In this document: positions 1-11,256 of the stretch, piece after piece | Layout: the number at the start of each line of letters is the position of its first letter | How positions within the stretch are numbered: position 1 is the first letter of the stretch | Source of the DNA: Nocardia sp. NBC_01327 | GTDB lineage: Bacteria > Actinomycetota > Actinomycetes > Mycobacteriales > Mycobacteriaceae | Length of the DNA stretch: 64,000 nt | Assembly (NCBI RefSeq): GCF_035958815.1 | Contig: NZ_CP108383.1 | Location: 1,488,001 to 1,552,000 of the forward strand | Direction of reading: 5' to 3' | The notes under the pieces: generated by a model | What the model was told of the DNA's origin: nothing | Database searches by the model: none | Seen by the model: only the letters and a program-made list of their open reading frames with translations | Program-made: the position numbers and the translations under genes

Positions 1-1
1 C

Positions 2-3000
2 TGCCTGGCACTGACTTTCGACGGTGACGTCGACGGCCCGGCGCTGCGCCGGGCGTTCCTGGCGCTGGTGGCCAAGCACGAGGTGCTGCGCACCACCTAC
101 CACAATGACGAGCAGGGCGAGCCCTACCAGCGCATTCACCCCGAGCTATCTCCCCGCCTGACCGATATCGACCTCACCGGGCTCGATCCGGCGGCCGCCG
201 ATGCCCGGCTCGCGGAACTCACCCGCGCCGCCGCGCACGAGACCTTCGATCTGTCCGGCGAGTCCTCCCTGCGCATCACCTTCGCCCGCACCCGCCCCGA
301 TCGGCTGGTGGCGGTCGTGGTCATCCAGCACATCGCGTGGGACGGCATGACACTGCCGGCGCTCTCCCGTGATGTGGAGGACTTCTACCGGCAGGCGCGC
401 ACCGGCGAGATCCGGATCGAACCGCTGCGCCTGCAGGTCGCCGACTTCGCCGAATGGGAACAGGACCGCTACCGCGCCGACGACCACAGCGCCGATATCG
501 GCTTCTGGGAGAGCCAGTTCGACGGCGAGGTCCCCGAACTCCAGCTGCCCTACGACCGCCGGCCGGTCACGGTCACCGAACGCGGCGACCGCTTCGACCG
601 CCTGCTCGGCGAGCGCGCGGATGCGAACCTGCGGCGGCTGAGCACACAATTGCGCAGCACCCCGTTCTCGGTGTTCCTGGCCGCCTACTATCTCGCGCTG
701 CGCCGGACCACCGGCCACCGCGACATCGTGGTCGGCACCACGGTCGCCAATCGCGAGGAATCCGGTCAGGAACTGTTGATCGGCAACCTCAGCAATATGA
801 TCCCGCTGCACTTCACCGGCACGGGCGCTGACACCTTCGCACAGCTGGTGGATCAGGTGCGCGGCACCACCACGGAAGCGTTCCGGCACAAGCACTTTCC
901 GCAGGAGGGCATCGTCCGCGCGGCCAACAGCGCCACCGGACATGTCGGCTCCAAACTCTTCGACACCATGGTGCTGTTCCTGCACCAGAAGATCGACGGC
1001 CCGCAGCTGCCCGGCGCGGTCACCAGCTGGGAACTGATCGACAATGGCGGCGCCCTGCTGCCGCTGGTGGTCGAGACCTTCATGCACGCCGACCGCACCG
1101 ACGTCCAGATCACCTATCGCACCGACCTTTTCGATCTCGGCACCATCGAGCGCCTGCACGAGTACATCGATCAGATCCTGGCCGCCGCCACCCCCGGCGC
1201 CGCGCTGTCCGCACTGGAAACGCTGTCCGCCTCCGATCGCGCCCGCCTGGATTCCTGGTCGTACGGCGACAGCGTGGACATCGCCTCCGGCACCGTCGAC
1301 GCCATGATCCGAACCTCGGCGCGGGAGCATCCGACCCGGGTAGCGGTGGTATTCGAGGACATCGAACTCACCTACGCCGAATTCGATTCCCGCGTCAACG
1401 GACTCACCCGCCTGCTGCTGGAACGCGGTGTCCGCAACGGTGATCGAGTCGGCGTCTACGCCGAGCGCAGCGAATGGCTCCCCGTCGTCTTCGCCGCCGT
1501 CCTGCGCGCCGGTGCGGTCTACGTACCGGCCGATCCCAGCTACCCCCTCGACCGCATCGAGTACATGCTCGGCGACTCCGCGCTCACACTGATGATCACC
1601 ACGATCTCAGCAGAATCCCCCCGTCATCCCGGCGCGCTTCTGGCCGGGATCCACAGCAACGGGTCATCCACTCACGGTGTGGATCCCGGCCACAGGCATG
1701 CCGGGATGACGGGAGATGCCGGGATGACGGGGATCTCTCTCGTGGATCTCGCCGACCCCGCCGTCCAGGCCGAACTGGCTGCCGCCGACGGCACGCCGGT
1801 GCGCGCCGACGAGTTGGCGCGGCCCATCCACCCGCTCGATGCCTGCTACCTGCTCTACACCTCCGGCACCACCGGCCGCCCCAAGGGTGTGGTGATCAAT
1901 CACCGCGCCGTCGCCAATCACGTGCAGTGGATGCGCGATTACCTGGGCTTCGGCGAGGAACGCATTCTCCAGAAGGCCCCCATCGGCTTCGACGTCTCGG
2001 TCTTCGAACTGGTGAACGCCCTGTGCACCGGTTCTGCGACGGTGCTCCCGCATCCGGAGTGGTGGCAGGCCGATGTCGAGGCGCTCGCCGGAATCATCGA
2101 CCGGCACAAGGTGACTCAGCTGTCCCTGGTGCCGAGCGTCACCCGCGCCTTCCTGGACGCCGCTCCGGATCCGGCCCGGCTGCAGTCCATGCGCTATGTC
2201 TACCTGGGCGGCGAATCGGTGCCGCCCGCCCTCGTCGAGGAGGCGAGCCGGGTCTTCGGCGGCACCGTGCTCGGCCTGTACGGTCCGACCGAGGCCGCCA
2301 TGGACCTGACCCACGAGGACTTCGCGGGCACCCAGGGCAGTGATGAGATCCGGTCCGCGCTCATCGGTGTCCCCGAGGCGAATTCGTCGGTCTTCGTGCT
2401 CGACGAACAGCTGCGGCAGGTCCCGCCCGGCGTCACCGGTGAGCTGTACCTGGCCGGCGTCCAGCTGGCGCAGGGCTATCACAATCGGCCCGGCCTCAGC
2501 GCCGCGACCTTTGTGGCCAGCCCCTTCAGCAACGAATCCGGCGCACGCATGTACCGCACCGGCGATATCGTGCGCTGGAATTCGCGCGGACGGCTGGAAT
2601 ACCTGGGCCGCGTGGACGATCAGGTGAAGATCCGCGGCCACCGCATCGAACTCGGCGAGGTCGGCACCACCCTGCGCCGCATGCCCGGCATCGGCTCGGC
2701 CGCGGCCGTCACCCTGACCCGCGGCAATGACGCGGTACTGGTGGCCTACTACGTGGCCGAGCCGGATTCGGTGTGCGCCACCGATTCCGAGACCGCCACG
2801 GCCGGGCGTATTCGCTCCTACCTGGCCGAACGCCTGCCGGACTACATGATCCCGTCCGCGCTGGTGCGCCTGGCCGCCCTGCCGCTCACCGCCAACGGCA
2901 AGCTGGACCGCCGCGCCCTGCCGGAGCCGGATCTCGGCGGCAGCACCGGTCGTGGCCGCGCCCTGAGTCAGGGCCCGGAGGAACTGGTTGCCGAGGTGGT

Positions 3001-6000
3001 CCGCCAGGTGCTCGGCCTGAACGAGGATCTCGGTCTCGCGGCCGATGACGACTTCCTCGCTCTCGGAGGCGATTCCATCACCGCCATCCGCATGGCCTCC
3101 GCCCTCAAGAAGCGCGGCCTCGCCATCACCACCAGCGCCCTGTTCGACGCCCGCACCATTGCCGCCATCGCCGCCGCCACCGAGCCCCTCACCGATGCCG
3201 CCGCCCCCGCCCTGATCGACGCGGGCGCGGCCACGGGCTGGATACCGCTGCAGCCGATCGCCGCCATGCTGGTCGAAAAGGTCGGCGAATACACCGGATA
3301 CAGCCAGGCCACCGCCGTGGTGACCCCGCCGGGCGCCACCGCGGCCGCACTCACCTCCGTCCTGCGCGATCTGCTCGATCGGCATCCGCTGCTGCGCGCC
3401 CGCCTCGATACGGGACCGGACGGCGTACCCGCGTACTACGTTCCGGAGGCCGGAGAACCGCAGCCGTCGCTCGAGCTCACCGAGGTCGAAATCGCCACGG
3501 AGGACTGGGATCTCGCCGTCGCCGAGCTGCTGCAGGAGCAGGTGCACGCCGTCGGCGCCGGGCTGGATCCCGCCGCCGGCCGCATGATCGGCGCGGTCTG
3601 GGCCCGCACCCCCGAGGACCGTGCCACCGGCCGCCTGCTGCTGGTCGTGCACCACCTGGTGGTGGACGGCGTCTCCTGGCGCATCCTGCACGACGATCTG
3701 CGCCAGCTCTGGCAGGACGGCGTGCTCGCCCCGGAGACCGGCACCTCGGTGAAGACCTGGAATACCAACCTGGTTCGCTACGCACAGGGCGAAACCCTGG
3801 CCGCCGAGCTACCCCGCTGGCGGGAGATCGCCGAGAGCGCGGACCCGCTGCTGGGCCATCGCGCCTTCGATCCGGCGGTGGACACCGTCGCGACCCTGCA
3901 CGAGGTCACCGCCGAACTCGATGCCGAGGACACCCGCTTCCTCACCACCACCGGCGCGCAGACCTTCGGCTGCGATTTCCTCGACATCCAGGTGGCCGCG
4001 CTCGCCGTCGCCGTGCACCGCTTCCGGCGCTCGCACGACCGGGACGCCGACACCGTCTCGCTCACCATGGAGCGCCACGGCCGCGCCGAAACCCTGTTCG
4101 CCGGAGCCGATCTCGCCAATACCGTGGGGTGGTTCACCAGCGCCTACCCGGTGGCGCTGCGGGTGCTGCACGGCGGCGAGGCCGAGGTGGTGGCCGCGGT
4201 GAAGGCGGTCAAGGAGCAGCTGCTCGCGGTGCCGGAGTCCGGTATCGGCTGGGGACTGCTGCGCTGGCTCGAGCCCGAGGCGCGTGCGCAGCTGGAAGTG
4301 CCTGCCGCACCGCAGATCAGCTTCAACTACATGGGTCGCTTCGCCGTCGCCGGAGCTCCCGGCACCGCCGAAGCCTGGGATGCGGCGCCGGAATTCGGCT
4401 ATCTCGGCGGTCATGCCGATCCGGCCATGCCGGTCGCCGCGGTGCTCGATGTGAACACCGTGACCATCACCGACGGCGATCAGGCGACGCTGCGCGCCTC
4501 CTTCCGATTCCCGGCGGGAGTGCTCGCCGACGGCGAGGTGCACGAACTGGCAGACCTGTGGACCGGTGCACTGCACGATCTGGCGAAGACGGTGCGCGAC
4601 AACCCCGTTCGCCAGTTCACCCCCAGCGATGTGCTGGCCCGCGAGGTCAGCCAGCTCGACCTGGACCGCTGGCAGGGCCTCTACGGCGCCTTCGCCGATG
4701 TGCACCCGCTCGCGCCCATGCAGGCCGGGTTGTACTTCACCGCGCTGGGCTCGGGCGGTAAGGATTTCTACAATGTGCAGACAATGATCGCCGTGCGCGG
4801 CGATCTGGAGTTACCGCGCTTGACGACCGCGCTGGACACCGTGCTCAATCGCTATCCCAATCTGCGCGTGGCGATTTCGGTCTCGCACGCCGGACAGCCG
4901 TACGCGATTGTGAACGAGCGCATGACCTTCCAGGTCCGCGAGGTCGACTTCGCGCAGCTGCCGGATGCGCAGCAGCGGCTGCGGGATTTCCTGCTCTCGG
5001 ATCAGGGCGAGCAGTTCGATCTCTCGCGCGGACCGCTCAGCCGGGCCACGGTCGTGCATCTGCCCGAATCGGTGCACATGCTGGTGCTCACCTCGCACCA
5101 TCTGCTCACCGACGGCTGGTCCGGACAGCTGCTGCCGCAGGAGATCTTCGCCGCGTACACCACCGCCGGGGCCGCCGCACCGCTCGGCGATCCGAATACC
5201 TTCGCCACCTTCCTGCGCCTGACCCAGGACCGCGAGGCCGCCACCGAGGCCGCCTGGTCGGGCTATCTGGACGGCGTCCAGCCCTGCCTGGTCGCACCCA
5301 ACCGGGTGCCCGAGGGCGGTGGCGTCCCCACCGGCCGCTCGGCCGCCATCGACCCCGCGGTGGTCGGACGCCTCACCGAACTCGCCGCCGACCTGGGCAC
5401 CACCTTCAGCGTCATCTGCCAGCTGGCCTGGGCCAATGTGCTGCGCTACGTCACCGGCGCGGACACCGCGGTATTCGGTGAGGTGGTCTCGGGCCGTCCT
5501 GCCGACCTCGACGAGGTCGACAATGCCATCGGCTGCTTCGCCAATACCATTCCGGTCGCGGTCGGCCTGCGCGGCGAAGCGACCTGGCGCGAGCACCTGG
5601 CCGAGATCCAGCACCGCCGGGTGGAACTCATGGAGTTCCACCAGTACCGCCTCACCTCGGCCATTCGCGCGACGGGCATGCGCAAGATCTTCGACAGCAT
5701 GTTCGTCTTCCAGTCCTACCCGCCCGGCCGGGACGAGCTGGAAAGCCTGCTGGCACAGGAGAATCTGGAGCTGGTGACCTTCGAGGGCGGCGGCGCGACC
5801 GATAACGCCCTGCTGGTCATGATCTTCCCCGCCAATTCGCTGCTGCCCGCCGACGGTGTGCAGGCGGTGGTCTTCTACGCCGAGGACTCCTTCGACGCGA
5901 CCGAGGCCGAAATCATCGAAGCCGCCTTCCACGACACCCTTCGCGCCATTGCCGACGCCCCGGACGATCGGGTCGACGCCGCCGCGGTCCTCGGCGATGA

Positions 6001-6040
6001 GGACCACGGCCTGCTGGTCATGCGCCGGATGTGGTTATGA
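2..6040 (+). CDS. NRPS, C-A-T-E-C (MbtF/nocobactin-type terminal module), 5'-truncated by window
   Basis: Nonribosomal peptide synthetase open from base 2, with about 2,012 residues visible and the N-terminus outside the window. Domains seen in order: condensation (2 to ~1200; its motif reads QHIAWDG, so the first His of HHxxxDG is Gln and the second is kept), adenylation (~1290-2920; [32 protein letters not shown], lysine in NGKLDR), carrier protein (LGGDS, Ser codon at 3074), epimerisation (~3230-4590; [10 protein letters not shown]) and a final condensation domain (~4690-5980; HHLLTDGWS). There is no thioesterase. The downstream KS and AT-KR-ACP genes match mycobactin MbtC and MbtD in length and domain order, so this is inferred to be a lysine-type module of a mycobactin/nocobactin-like siderophore. 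The terminal C domain may release the chain, as proposed for MbtF. Substrate was not determined. A palindromic insert lies in the adenylation domain. Confidence 0.93.
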   Translation, partial: CLALTFDGDVDGPALRRAFLALVAKHEVLRTTYHNDEQGEPYQRIHPELSPRLTDIDLTGLDPAAADARLAELTRAAAHETFDLSGESSLRITFARTRPDRLVAVVVIQHIAWDGMTLPALSRDVEDFYRQARTGEIRIEPLRLQVADFAEWEQDRYRADDHSADIGFWESQFDGEVPELQLPYDRRPVTVTERGDRFDRLLGERADANLRRLSTQLRSTPFSVFLAAYYLALRRTTGHRDIVVGTTVANREESGQELLIGNLSNMIPLHFTGTGADTFAQLVDQVRGTTTEAFRHKHFPQEGIVRAANSATGHVGSKLFDTMVLFLHQKIDGPQLPGAVTSWELIDNGGALLPLVVETFMHADRTDVQITYRTDLFDLGTIERLHEYIDQILAAATPGAALSALETLSASDRARLDSWSYGDSVDIASGTVDAMIRTSAREHPTRVAVVFEDIELTYAEFDSRVNGLTRLLLERGVRNGDRVGVYAERSEWLPVVFAAVLRAGAVYVPADPSYPLDRIEYMLGDSALTLMITTISAESPRHPGALLAGIHSNGSSTHGVDPGHRHAGMTGDAGMTGISLVDLADPAVQAELAAADGTPVRADELARPIHPLDACYLLYTSGTTGRPKGVVINHRAVANHVQWMRDYLGFGEERILQKAPIGFDVSVFELVNALCTGSATVLPHPEWWQADVEALAGIIDRHKVTQLSLVPSVTRAFLDAAPDPARLQSMRYVYLGGESVPPALVEEASRVFGGTVLGLYGPTEAAMDLTHEDFAGTQGSDEIRSALIGVPEANSSVFVLDEQLRQVPPGVTGELYLAGVQLAQGYHNRPGLSAATFVASPFSNESGARMYRTGDIVRWNSRGRLEYLGRVDDQVKIRGHRIELGEVGTTLRRMPGIGSAAAVTLTRGNDAVLVAYYVAEPDSVCATDSETATAGRIRSYLAERLPDYMIPSALVRLAALPLTANGKLDRRALPEPDLGGSTGRGRALSQGPEELVAEVVRQVLGLNEDLGLAADDDFLALGGDSITAIRMASALKKRGLAITTSALFDARTIAAIAAATEPLTDAAAPALIDAGAATGWIPLQPIAAMLVEKVGEYTGYSQATAVVTPPGATAAALTSVLRDLLDRHPLLRARLDTGPDGVPAYYVPEAGEPQPSLELTEVEIATEDWDLAVAELLQEQVHAVGAGLDPAAGRMIGAVWARTPEDRATGRLLLVVHHLVVDGVSWRILHDDLRQLWQDGVLAPETGTSVKTWNTNLVRYAQGETLAAELPRWREIAESADPLLGHRAFDPAVDTVATLHEVTAELDAEDTRFLTTTGAQTFGCDFLDIQVAALAVAVHRFRRSHDRDADTVSLTMERHGRAETLFAGADLANTVGWFTSAYPVALRVLHGGEAEVVAAVKAVKEQLLAVPESGIGWGLLRWLEPEARAQLEVPAAPQISFNYMGRFAVAGAPGTAEAWDAAPEFGYLGGHADPAMPVAAVLDVNTVTITDGDQATLRASFRFPAGVLADGEVHELADLWTGALHDLAKTVRDNPVRQFTPSDVLAREVSQLDLDRWQGLYGAFADVHPLAPMQAGLYFTALGSGGKDFYNVQTMIAVRGDLELPRLTTALDTVLNRYPNLRVAISVSHAGQPYAIVNERMTFQVREVDFAQLPDAQQRLRDFLLSDQGEQFDLSRGPLSRATVVHLPESVHMLVLTSHHLLTDGWSGQLLPQEIFAAYTTAGAAAPLGDPNTFATFLRLTQDREAATEAAWSGYLDGVQPCLVAPNRVPEGGGVPTGRSAAIDPAVVGRLTELAADLGTTFSVICQLAWANVLRYVTGADTAVFGEVVSGRPADLDEVDNAIGCFANTIPVAVGLRGEATWREHLAEIQHRRVELMEFHQYRLTSAIRATGMRKIFDSMFVFQSYPPGRDELESLLAQENLELVTFEGGGATDNALLVMIFPANSLLPADGVQAVVFYAEDSFDATEAEIIEAAFHDTLRAIADAPDDRVDAAAVLGDEDHGLLVMRRMWL
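1620..1731. repeat. Nested palindromic (REP-like) element in frame inside the NRPS adenylation domain
   Basis: Outer arms 1620-1633 and 1700-1713 are perfect 14-bp inverted repeats (CCCGTCATCCCGGC). Inner arms 1641-1655 and 1678-1692 are a perfect 15-bp pair (TGGCCGGGATCCACA). They are separated by symmetric 7-nt internal loops and a 22-nt apical loop. The right outer arm is repeated at 1718-1731. The element is translated without a stop as a Gly/His-rich loop between the early core motifs and A3. It looks like a dispersed intergenic repeat that landed in a tolerant loop; copy number elsewhere cannot be seen here. Confidence 0.85.
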
Positions 6041-6059
6041 GAAACAGGAGTAGAGACCT

Positions 6060-6824
6060 ATGAGCAACACCCTCGGATGGATTCGGAAGTTCCATCGCCC
6101 GAGCGCGGCGGGCAACCCACCGCTGGTGATCTGCCCGCACGCCGGCGGCGGGGCCTCCACCTACCGCCCGTTCTCCAAGCCGCTGAGCGAGAACTTCGAT
6201 GTCGCGGTCTTCCAGTACCCGGGCCGCCAGGACCGCGCCCGCGAAGCCGCGCTGGCTTCGGTGCCGGAGATCGCGCTCGGCGCATTCGAGGAATTCGCCC
6301 GCTCACCGATGAATCGGGGCGAGGCCGTCACGGTGTACGGCCACAGCATGGGTTCGGTGGTGGCCTTCGAATTCGCGCGCCTGGCCGAATCCGCCGGAAT
6401 CCCAGTGCGGCTGCTCGCGGTATCCGGTGCGGTCGCACCGTGGCGCGTGATCGATATGCCCTCGCACCCGACCGAGGACGAACAGCTGCTCGACCATGTC
6501 GGCGGGCTGCAGGGCACCGGTGCCGACGTGCTGGCCAATCGCGAGCTCATGCGCATGGCGCTGCCCGCGCTCAAGGCCGATTACGCCGCCTTCGACGCCT
6601 ACACCTGCGCGAAGGACGTCACGCTGGACGCCCCGCTGCACGCCATGGGCGGCAGTGACGACGAATTCGTCTCCATCGGCGATCTGTACGGCTGGCAGCA
6701 GCACACCCCGCACGAACTGCAGGTCACCATGTTCGACGGTGGCCACTTCTTCCTGCACGACCATGTCGCCGCCATTGCGGAAACCCTGTCCGCCGAACCG
6801 ATTCGGGAGCCGGTGGCGCGATGA
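6060..6824 (+). CDS. Type II thioesterase (proofreading, NRPS/PKS-associated)
   Basis: This 254-residue alpha/beta hydrolase is of the external thioesterase family, which removes stalled or mis-primed acyl groups from carrier proteins. The N-terminal LVICPHAGGGASTYRPF block is typical of type II thioesterases. The nucleophile elbow GHSMG places Ser96, and the C-terminal DGGHFF places the catalytic His229; the acid is probably the Asp near residue 200 (GGSDDEF). An AGGAG-like site precedes the ATG at 6060, 19 nt after the NRPS stop. The stop codon overlaps the next gene by 4 bp (ATGA), so it is translationally coupled to the ketosynthase. Inferred role: editing on the siderophore assembly line. 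Confidence 0.93.
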   Translation: MSNTLGWIRKFHRPSAAGNPPLVICPHAGGGASTYRPFSKPLSENFDVAVFQYPGRQDRAREAALASVPEIALGAFEEFARSPMNRGEAVTVYGHSMGSVVAFEFARLAESAGIPVRLLAVSGAVAPWRVIDMPSHPTEDEQLLDHVGGLQGTGADVLANRELMRMALPALKADYAAFDAYTCAKDVTLDAPLHAMGGSDDEFVSIGDLYGWQQHTPHELQVTMFDGGHFFLHDHVAAIAETLSAEPIREPVAR

Positions 6825-8140
6825 GCACGATCGATAACGACCCCATCGTCATCACCGGTATGGCCGTCGAGGCCCCCGGTGGCATCGAAACCCTCGGGCA
6901 GTACTGGACGGCGCTGGCCGAATCCCGGGATCTGCTCGGCCCTTTCCCGCGCGATCGCGGCTGGCCCCTGGACCGCCTGCTGAATCTGGCGGCCACCGAG
7001 GGCTGGGGCGAGGTTCGGGATGCGGGCGGATTCCTCGACGGCGCAGCCGATTTCGATCCGCTGTTCTTCGGCATCACCCCGCGCGAAGCGGTCGCCATGG
7101 ATCCGCAGCAGCGGGTGGCGCTGCGGGTGGCCTGGCGCGCACTCGAGAACGCGGGCATCAATCCCGCCGCCCTCGGTGACGGCGACGAAATCGGCTGCTA
7201 CATGGGCGCTTCGGCCACCGAATACGGTCCGCACGGCGCGGAGGTCAACGAGCACAGCGGTTATCGGGCCGCCGGTTCGGCGCTGGGCGCGGTCGCCGGG
7301 CGCATCTCCAACTGCCTGGGTCTGGGCGGACCGTCGGTGGTGGTGGACGTGGCCTGCGCATCCTCGCTGGCCGCAGTGCATCTGGCCGCCTCGGGCATTC
7401 GCAATGGCGACTGCGAGTGGGCGCTGGCCGGTGCGGCCTGCGTCATGGGTTCTCCCGGAGCGTTTTTCGAATTCTCCAAGAACAATGCGCTCGCCGCGGA
7501 CGGCCGGTGCAAGCCGTACTCCGACAATGCACTCGGCACCCTGTGGGGCGAAGGCGTCGGAGTTGTCGTGCTGGAACGGGAATCGCGCGCTCGTGCGCAC
7601 GGGCACCGGATCTATGCCCGCCTGCTGGGCTCCCGCGTCAACCACAACGGCAAGGGCGCGCCCATCGCGGTGCCCAGCGCCGCCGCGCAGGAACGCCTGG
7701 TCCGCGCGACCGTGGCCGCCGCGGGCATCGAGCCCGGTCTCGTCGACATGATCGAGGGCCACGGCACCGGCACCGCCGTCGGCGACCCGCTGGAATTGAC
7801 CGCGCTGCAGGAGGTCTACGGCGCCGCCCGCCCGGACGGCACCGGCCCGCTGCTCGGCTCGGTCAAATCCAATCTGGGTCACGCCCAGGCCGCCGCGGGC
7901 ATGCTCGGTCTGATCAAGGTCCTGCTCAGCGGTCTGCACGGGCAGATCGCCCCCACCCGCCACGCGGACAATCCCACCACCCGCGTCGACTGGGACGCCG
8001 GGAGCCTGCGCCTGGCGGCGAAGCTGACCGACTGGGAGCCGCGCGACGGGGTTCGCTACGCCGCGGTGTCCTCCTTCGGCGTCAGCGGCACCAATGCGCA
8101 TGCCGTACTGGCCATGCCCGTGGAAGGAACCCATGCCTGA
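6821..8140 (+). CDS. Stand-alone beta-ketoacyl synthase (MbtC-like)
   Basis: This 439-residue free ketosynthase of modular PKS type catalyses the decarboxylative condensation that adds a polyketide unit to the siderophore chain. The full triad is visible: Cys179 in VACASS, His314 in EGHGTGT and His354 in KSNLGHAQAAAG. The N-terminus (DPIVITGMAVEAPGGI) and the MDPQQR motif are complete and no other domain is attached. Mycobactin MbtC is likewise a free KS of about this size, working with an AT-KR-ACP partner, which here is the next gene. The start overlaps the thioesterase stop by 4 bp and the end overlaps the next gene by 8 bp, so the three form one tightly coupled operon. Confidence 0.93.
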   Translation: MSTIDNDPIVITGMAVEAPGGIETLGQYWTALAESRDLLGPFPRDRGWPLDRLLNLAATEGWGEVRDAGGFLDGAADFDPLFFGITPREAVAMDPQQRVALRVAWRALENAGINPAALGDGDEIGCYMGASATEYGPHGAEVNEHSGYRAAGSALGAVAGRISNCLGLGGPSVVVDVACASSLAAVHLAASGIRNGDCEWALAGAACVMGSPGAFFEFSKNNALAADGRCKPYSDNALGTLWGEGVGVVVLERESRARAHGHRIYARLLGSRVNHNGKGAPIAVPSAAAQERLVRATVAAAGIEPGLVDMIEGHGTGTAVGDPLELTALQEVYGAARPDGTGPLLGSVKSNLGHAQAAAGMLGLIKVLLSGLHGQIAPTRHADNPTTRVDWDAGSLRLAAKLTDWEPRDGVRYAAVSSFGVSGTNAHAVLAMPVEGTHA

Positions 8141-11100
8141 CTATCGACTTCCCGACGGCAGCACCCCGATCCCGCTGTCCTCCGACGCCGCCGATTCGCT
8201 GCGCCGCGAGGCCGCCGCCCTGGCCGCCTATCTGGAGGAGCGGCCGGATGTCACCCCGGATGCGGTGGCGGACATGCTCTTCCGCACCCGCGCTCCGCGC
8301 CGCCATCGTGCGCTGATCATGGTCACCGGCCGGGATCAGCTGCTCGACGCGCTGTACGCCGTCGCCGAGGGCCGCCCGCATCAGGCCGTGGTGGCAGGTG
8401 ACCGCGCCGCCACCGCCCGCCGCATCGGCTACGTCTTCCCGGGTCAGGGCAGTCAGCGACCCGGCATGGGTCTGCTCTACTACCGCCATTCGCCGGTGTT
8501 CCGCACCGCTGTCGATGACTGCGATGCGAAATTCCAGGAGCTGCACGGGATTTCGCCGCTGGCCTATCTGCTGGACGAGACCGGGCAGTTCGGCGACGAG
8601 GTGGAGGTCGTCCAGCCCGCACTGTTCATGCAGATGCTCGGCCTCGCGGCCATGTGGCGCGCTGCCGGGGTGGAACCGGCCGTGACCGTCGGGCACAGCC
8701 AGGGCGAGATCGCCGCCGCCGTGGTCTCCGGCATCATCTCGCTCGCCGACGGCATTCGTGTTGTCACGCTGCGCGCGAATCTCGTCGGATCGCTGGAACG
8801 CGACAATGATTGGGCCGGGCAGTGGGCCATGGCCGTCCTGGGCGTGGACCGCGACGAATGCGAGGCGCTGCTGGCCCGCAATTCCGGCTGGGCCGAACTG
8901 GCCGTGGTCAATTCCGCACACGTGCTGGCCATCTCCGGTGAGCGCGGGGCGGTATCCGAACTGGTCGAAGCGCTGACCGCACAGGGCAAATTCGCCAAGG
9001 AGATCCGCGTCGCCTACCCGGCGCACACCTCCTTCGTCAGCAAGTTTCGCGGTGACCTCGAAGGCACGCTGCAGGACACCCTCGACTCGCCCGTTTTCGC
9101 ACCCACCGAGATCGACTGCCTCGGTGCGACTCTCGGCACCGCCGTCACTCCGGACCTGCCGGTCAGCGAGTACTGGTACTGGAATCTGCGCAATCGGGTC
9201 CGCTTCGATCTCGCCGTCGCCGAGGCGGCGGCGCGCGATATCGACATCTTCCTCGAGATCGCCGACCATCCCGCCCTCATGCTCGCCATGCAGGAGACGC
9301 TGTCGGGTGTCGGTGCGCGGCAGGACTTCCGGACCATCGGCACCTCCCGGCGCACCGCCGTCGACCTGGGTGAATTCACCAAGAACCTGGCTCAGGTCGC
9401 GGTGCTGGACACCGGGTTCCCGTGGGAATTGCTGCGGGACAGCAGCAGTGACATCGTGCGGCTGCCCCTGCTGGACTTCCCCAATACCCAGACCAATCCC
9501 AAGCAGCTGTGGGCCCCGTTCCGCTATCGGGCAGAACTCTCCGCGGCAGTTCAAAGCGGCTCTGCCGCAGCGCAATCCGAGGTGCCGGACGGCACCGTAC
9601 CGCCGCAGCGACTGGCCGAACGCTGGGTGCGGCTGGAGCGGCGCAAGCTGGTTCCGCCGCGCACCCTGGCCGTCATCGACCACACCGGTCGCTGCGGTGA
9701 GCTCGCCGATGCCATCGAAACCTCGGCGGCGCGGCACGGCGCGGCGGTGGTCGGCGCCGACAGCGGCGCGTCCTACGAAACAGCGGTCATCCTGCTGCCC
9801 CGCCCCGCCGACGGCGAAATCTCGACTGCGGTCAGGGAATCGGCTGATTTTGTCGGCGATCGCCGGTGGCTGCCCGAACTCGACGGCGTCCGCGACGTCT
9901 GGCTGGTGACCATCGGTGGTGAGCGGGTGCTCGACACCGAGGCCCCGGATATCGCACACGCCGCCGCGCAGGCCGGATTCCGCTGCCTCGCCCCGGAATA
10001 CCCGGGCGTGGGCTTCCGGCATCTGGATCTGGAAGTGGGACAGTCGCTTCCGGAGGCCGCCAAGGCAGTGCTCGGCGCGATCCATACCTCCGGTGAGCCC
10101 GAACTGGCCGCCCGCGCGGGCGGCTGGTACGCCAAACGGCTGGTCCTCGACGAGACCCCCGAGGACTGCGCGCTCACCGCCGCGGAGCTGGCCGAGGTCG
10201 TGATCATCGGCGGCACCGGCAAACTCGGCCTGGACTGCGCCGCCGATTTCGCCAGGTCCGGAGCCCGGCGCATCACCCTGATCAGCCGCTCCGGCGGTTC
10301 CTCGGCCGCCGTGCAGCGGGTGCGCGAGCTGTCCGGACTCGGTGCGGCGATCGAGATCCGTCAGTGCGACGTGACCGACGACAGTGCGGTCCGCGGGCTC
10401 GGCGACGCCTTCCGCGATACGCCCGTGAGCCTGGTCGTGCACGCCGCCGTCGACTACGACGCCGCGGCCGCCGAACTCACTCCCGAAACAGTGCACGCCG
10501 CAGCCGAATCCAAGGTGATCGCCCTGGACCGCCTGATCCGCGAACTCCCGCTCACGCCGGATGCCCGGGTGGTGCTGTGCTCCTCGCTCTCGGCCACCAT
10601 CGGCGGGCGCGGGCACGCGGTCTACGCCGCGGTCAATCGCATGCTCGACGCCGCCGCCACCGGATACCGCCGCGACGGCATCGGCGTCACCTCCGTGCAG
10701 TGGGGTCTGTGGCGCGCGGTCGGCGCCGATCACACCGAGGCGCTGGCACGGATCAGCGGCACCGGCCTGCTGCCCATGGAACCCGCGGCGGCCATTGCCG
10801 CAGGCTTCTCCGCACCGGGCAACAGCATTGTGGTGGCCGCCGAATGGTCCACGCTGCGTGCGATTTTCGCGCTCTTCGGCCAGGATCCGCTCTTCGCCGA
10901 ACTGCCGGACGAGCCAGTGCGCACGGCGGTCGCGCCGGCGCCCGAGACGCCGGAACCCGAGGCGGCACCGGTGGCTGTGCCGGTGGCCCAGGACATTTCC
11001 GGGCACGTCCGCGATGCCCTGCGCTTTGTCATGGGCATGGACGCCACCGAACCCATCGACGGCTCCATGCCGCTGGTGGCGCTCGGCCTGGACTCGCTGC

Positions 11101-11210
11101 AGGCACTGGATCTGCGCAAGCGCATCGAGGCCGATCTGCAGCGCGATCTGCCCGTCACGGCCATTCTCGGCGGCGCGTCACTGGACGAAGTGGTCTCGCT
11201 GCTCGGCTAG
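8133..11210 (+). CDS. PKS with AT-KR-ACP domains (MbtD-like)
   Basis: This 1,025-residue protein is the partner of the free ketosynthase. Acyltransferase: VFPGQGSQ at 101-108 and nucleophile Ser189 in GHSQG. Ketoreductase in the C-terminal half: nucleotide motif GGTGKLG and active-site region HAVYAAVNR with Tyr and Asn kept. C-terminal acyl carrier protein: GLDSL. There is no KS, DH or ER. Size and order match MbtD. GHSQG is the form usual in methylmalonyl-loading domains, but the downstream selectivity motif reads YPAH, neither YASH nor HAFH, so the extender unit is uncertain. The chosen start at 8133 has GGAAGGA 4 nt upstream and overlaps the KS stop; an in-frame ATG at 8094 lies inside the KS gene and lacks such a site. 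Confidence 0.92.
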   Translation: MPDYRLPDGSTPIPLSSDAADSLRREAAALAAYLEERPDVTPDAVADMLFRTRAPRRHRALIMVTGRDQLLDALYAVAEGRPHQAVVAGDRAATARRIGYVFPGQGSQRPGMGLLYYRHSPVFRTAVDDCDAKFQELHGISPLAYLLDETGQFGDEVEVVQPALFMQMLGLAAMWRAAGVEPAVTVGHSQGEIAAAVVSGIISLADGIRVVTLRANLVGSLERDNDWAGQWAMAVLGVDRDECEALLARNSGWAELAVVNSAHVLAISGERGAVSELVEALTAQGKFAKEIRVAYPAHTSFVSKFRGDLEGTLQDTLDSPVFAPTEIDCLGATLGTAVTPDLPVSEYWYWNLRNRVRFDLAVAEAAARDIDIFLEIADHPALMLAMQETLSGVGARQDFRTIGTSRRTAVDLGEFTKNLAQVAVLDTGFPWELLRDSSSDIVRLPLLDFPNTQTNPKQLWAPFRYRAELSAAVQSGSAAAQSEVPDGTVPPQRLAERWVRLERRKLVPPRTLAVIDHTGRCGELADAIETSAARHGAAVVGADSGASYETAVILLPRPADGEISTAVRESADFVGDRRWLPELDGVRDVWLVTIGGERVLDTEAPDIAHAAAQAGFRCLAPEYPGVGFRHLDLEVGQSLPEAAKAVLGAIHTSGEPELAARAGGWYAKRLVLDETPEDCALTAAELAEVVIIGGTGKLGLDCAADFARSGARRITLISRSGGSSAAVQRVRELSGLGAAIEIRQCDVTDDSAVRGLGDAFRDTPVSLVVHAAVDYDAAAAELTPETVHAAAESKVIALDRLIRELPLTPDARVVLCSSLSATIGGRGHAVYAAVNRMLDAAATGYRRDGIGVTSVQWGLWRAVGADHTEALARISGTGLLPMEPAAAIAAGFSAPGNSIVVAAEWSTLRAIFALFGQDPLFAELPDEPVRTAVAPAPETPEPEAAPVAVPVAQDISGHVRDALRFVMGMDATEPIDGSMPLVALGLDSLQALDLRKRIEADLQRDLPVTAILGGASLDEVVSLLG

Positions 11211-11256
11211 CCCGCACCATCCGTAATGCCAAGGGAGCAGGGGGAATTCGAAGAAT

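Noticed and set aside
11211..11256. Iron box or promoter ahead of the ABC exporter
   Set aside because: The 46-nt gap contains only a purine-rich ribosome site; no IdeR-like 19-mer or promoter hexamers are seen.
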